Source: Diplolepis rosae
Lineage: Eukaryota; Arthropoda; Insecta; Hymenoptera; Diplolepididae
DNA: 64,000 nt
Assembly (NCBI GenBank): GCA_030998225.1
Contig: JAPYXD010000695.1
Span: 4,507,001 to 4,571,000 of the forward strand
Reading direction: 5' to 3'
Shown: positions 62,190-64,000 of the stretch, piece after piece
Layout of the letters: each line of letters starts with the position of its first letter
Position numbering within the stretch: the stretch's first letter is position 1
The notes under the pieces: generated by a model
Told to the model about the DNA's origin: nothing
Databases searched by the model: none
The model's input: only the letters and a program-made list of their open reading frames with translations
Position numbers and translations under genes: made by a program

Positions 62190-63325
62190 CAAGTTTATTT
62201 ATTATAATTTGATACTGAAGCTCAAACCAATTTTATAATAATATTACAGATGATGTGAATTACACATTTTCTCAAAGTCACTCAATTTCTTACGTATTCT
62301 TACGTTTTTTTCGTATTTTACATATTATTGTTAAAAAATTGAATTTTGGATTTTCAATAGTTTTTTTTTTAATTAAAAAAAAAAATATGCATCTTATGAA
62401 AAAATGTTACAATTCAAATTTGTAGGTCTTTATGTAGAAAATAATATTGTATCATAACGTTTTTTCGTATCTCGTATAATTTAATTGGAAAATGGAATTT
62501 TGATATTGACTTTTTTCGAATTTGAATATGCTGTAACATTTCTAATTTTGATTTAATCAAAAAATGTTATCTGGATAATTTGTAGAGATTTATGAGTACT
62601 ATCTAAAACCAGTATTAAACTTTTTGATTTTTTCAAAAAATTATTTTCAAAAACACAAAAGCAGTGCTCAATCCCTCAATTTTGATTGGATGTGGCTGGT
62701 TAACGAACTTGTCCTTACTTTTTCGGCTCCGATAAAGTGTGCCAAAGCACAATTCAATCTGATAATTCTATCGAGAGTTATGCCGCACACGACCTACAGA
62801 CAGACAGACAGACAGACACTTTCGTAAAAACCCTTTTTTCGGACTCAGGGGGTCTCAAAACGTAAAGATTTGATGAAATTTTCGAAAGTCATTTTTCACA
62901 TAAAACCAATACCTTCTCATCCATGATGAGAATGTAAAAAAGTGAAATTATCGAGATCGATCACTTTTAAAACCAACGAAACACATGGAAAACGAATTCC
63001 AAGAACCGCAGAAATCGTTTTTTTTCGCGTCCATAGACATAAAACTCGAAGTTCACTTGCTGTTTTTTTGATTTTCGATAACTAAGTGTCATCATGAGAT
63101 TTAGTTTTCAAAAAAATAAGTTCGGTTGCAGCTTGGATAAAAGTTGAACGGAGATATATTTTGTTTAAACAAATCGTTTGAACAATTTAATTTTTTAATA
63201 ATAACCCCCGAAAACTTGGACAAAGAAAGCGAGGATTCGGATGATTCTGTAAACAGTTCTGATTCAGATGAGCATTAGATTTAGCATGGACTTTTAGCAC
63301 ATACTTACCAGCTGTCATTTGATTG
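62190..63325. other. AT-rich interval with a short microsatellite
   Basis: A (CAGA)n run of about 22 bases lies at 62797-62818. It is followed by TTTCGTAAAAACCC and TCAGGGGGTCTCAAAACG, which look like the tail of an interspersed repeat, but I cannot classify it. No gene or bounded transposon was seen. Confidence 0.45.
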
Positions 63326-63327
63326 TA

Positions 63328-64000
63328 AAGGGTTTTCCTATAGGGGCATAACAATTTCGTATCTTTATATGAACGCACCCTTAACCTTTTTTAATGAACT
63401 GTCATTGTCAAAACGTTAGTTAAAGTCAACATTTTCATCATGGTAAAGTTCACGAACCAGCAACGTTTGGAAATTATAAAAAATTACTCCCGAAATTCTG
63501 AGTCGGTGGTCGCAACTTTAAGAGCGCTTACTCCAAATTTGGGCCGTAATAATTGTCCCACCCGACAGGCTATGCGTGCTATAGTGGATAAATTCGAGAC
63601 CAAATTTACACTATTGGACATTCCGGTGCCAAAAAGACGTCGTATTGCTCGAAGCGAAGAAATAATCGCAGCCCTAAGTGCATCGATTCAAAATGAGCCA
63701 AATCAGTCGATTTCACGTCGTTCTCAAGAATTGAGCATCGCTCAAACGACACTGTGGCGTATTATACAAAAAGATCTTGTCATACATGTTTTCAAGATTA
63801 AATTGACTCAAGAACTAAAGCCACTTGATCATTTGAAACGCCGAAACTTATCCAATTGGGCTCTGGCAAAGCTTGAAGAAAATGAAGAATTCCATCGAAA
63901 AATCATCTTTAGCGATGAAACTCATTTCTGGCTCAATGGCTTTGTTAATAAGCAAAATATGCGTTATTGGTCAGCAACAAACCCAAATGTGCTTCTTGAG
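63328..64000 (+). mobile_element. Tc1/mariner-superfamily transposon, 5' part
   Basis: It begins at AAGGGTTTTCCTATAGGGGC after a TA (63326-63327), an end related to AAGGGTTTTCCAATCAGAGG of the MITE at 24362. A 112-bp leader precedes an intact transposase start. The element runs off the window, so the right end cannot be checked. Confidence 0.75.
63440..64000 (+). CDS. Tc1/mariner-type transposase, intact but cut by window end
   Basis: ATG at 63440-63442, then 187 codons without a stop to the last base. The N-terminus (MVKFTNQQRLEIIKNYSRNS) starts a helix-turn-helix region. A basic VPKRRRIARSEE linker follows, then a second HTH (SISRRSQELSIAQTTLWRI), then FSDETHFWLNGFVNKQN with the first catalytic Asp of the DDE/D domain. 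The remaining two acidic residues would lie beyond the window. The broken relic at 6610-7224 shows the same region with substitutions. It is unlike the other transposases here in having no visible damage in this part, so the element may be recent. Whether it is complete cannot be judged. Confidence 0.85.
   Translation, partial: MVKFTNQQRLEIIKNYSRNSESVVATLRALTPNLGRNNCPTRQAMRAIVDKFETKFTLLDIPVPKRRRIARSEEIIAALSASIQNEPNQSISRRSQELSIAQTTLWRIIQKDLVIHVFKIKLTQELKPLDHLKRRNLSNWALAKLEENEEFHRKIIFSDETHFWLNGFVNKQNMRYWSATNPNVLLE

Overview
The window looks like AT-rich nuclear DNA from an arthropod, most likely an insect. The reasons are introns with GT-AG borders, an animal Cdc42 gene, a eukaryotic tRNA-Pro gene with internal A and B boxes, many mariner/Tc1 relics, and two Ty3/Gypsy elements of animal type. 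Hymenoptera would fit, but the sequence does not settle the order. Host genes are sparse: one complete Cdc42 gene (minus strand, four exons, 31323-34496), one tRNA-Pro(TGG) gene (4273-4344), the last exon of a GAPR-1-like CAP-domain gene (9315-9571), and one possible unidentified exon (22621-22791). Nearly everything else that can be recognised is mobile or repeat-derived.

Layout. 1-9.2 kb: mariner relics, the tRNA, a Tc1/mariner relic, a 1.04-kb element with about 226-bp terminal inverted repeats, and palindromic MITEs. 9.3-9.6 kb: CAP exon. 11.05-13.08 kb: a dead mariner carrying four smaller nested insertions; subtracting them leaves about 1.3 kb, the usual mariner length. 13-26.5 kb: mostly featureless AT-rich DNA with two mariner relics (17.0-19.3 kb) and a few MITEs. 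27.1-60.0 kb: a large inverted duplication. Its left arm (27.1-31.5 kb) and right arm (39.5-41.9 plus 58.6-60.0 kb) flank an 8-kb spacer that holds Cdc42 exons 1-3. The left arm carries Cdc42 exon 4 and its downstream DNA. The right arm carries an orphan inverted copy of exon 4. Arm identity is patchy: nearly perfect over about 2.4 kb and clearly lower on both sides, as expected if the arms undergo gene conversion.

The right arm is split by a nest of two LTR retrotransposons. Element E1 (plus strand, 41902-52521, about 10.6 kb, tRNA-Pro primer site) has a gag and a 1553-codon pol in the -1 frame. Between RNase H and integrase this pol has about 470 extra residues, with three tandem Gly-Arg-rich repeats and a domain that resembles a TARG1/OARD1-type macro (ADP-ribose) domain. 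Element E2 (minus strand, 52525-58551, tRNA-Trp primer site, CHCC-type gag, CsRn1-like) is intact, has LTRs that look identical by eye, and inserted across the 3' terminal base of E1. The target-site duplications resolve fully against the empty site in the left arm.

60.2-64 kb: a tandem array with a unit near 148 bp, interrupted by DNA containing a near-perfect 265-bp-arm hairpin; GC-rich tandem repeats; and a Tc1/mariner-family transposase that is still open at the window edge. Most unusual: the macro-like domain in E1 pol, the Cdc42-flanking inverted duplication, the two long hairpins, and a cluster of palindromic RFX/X-box-like 14-mers upstream of Cdc42.
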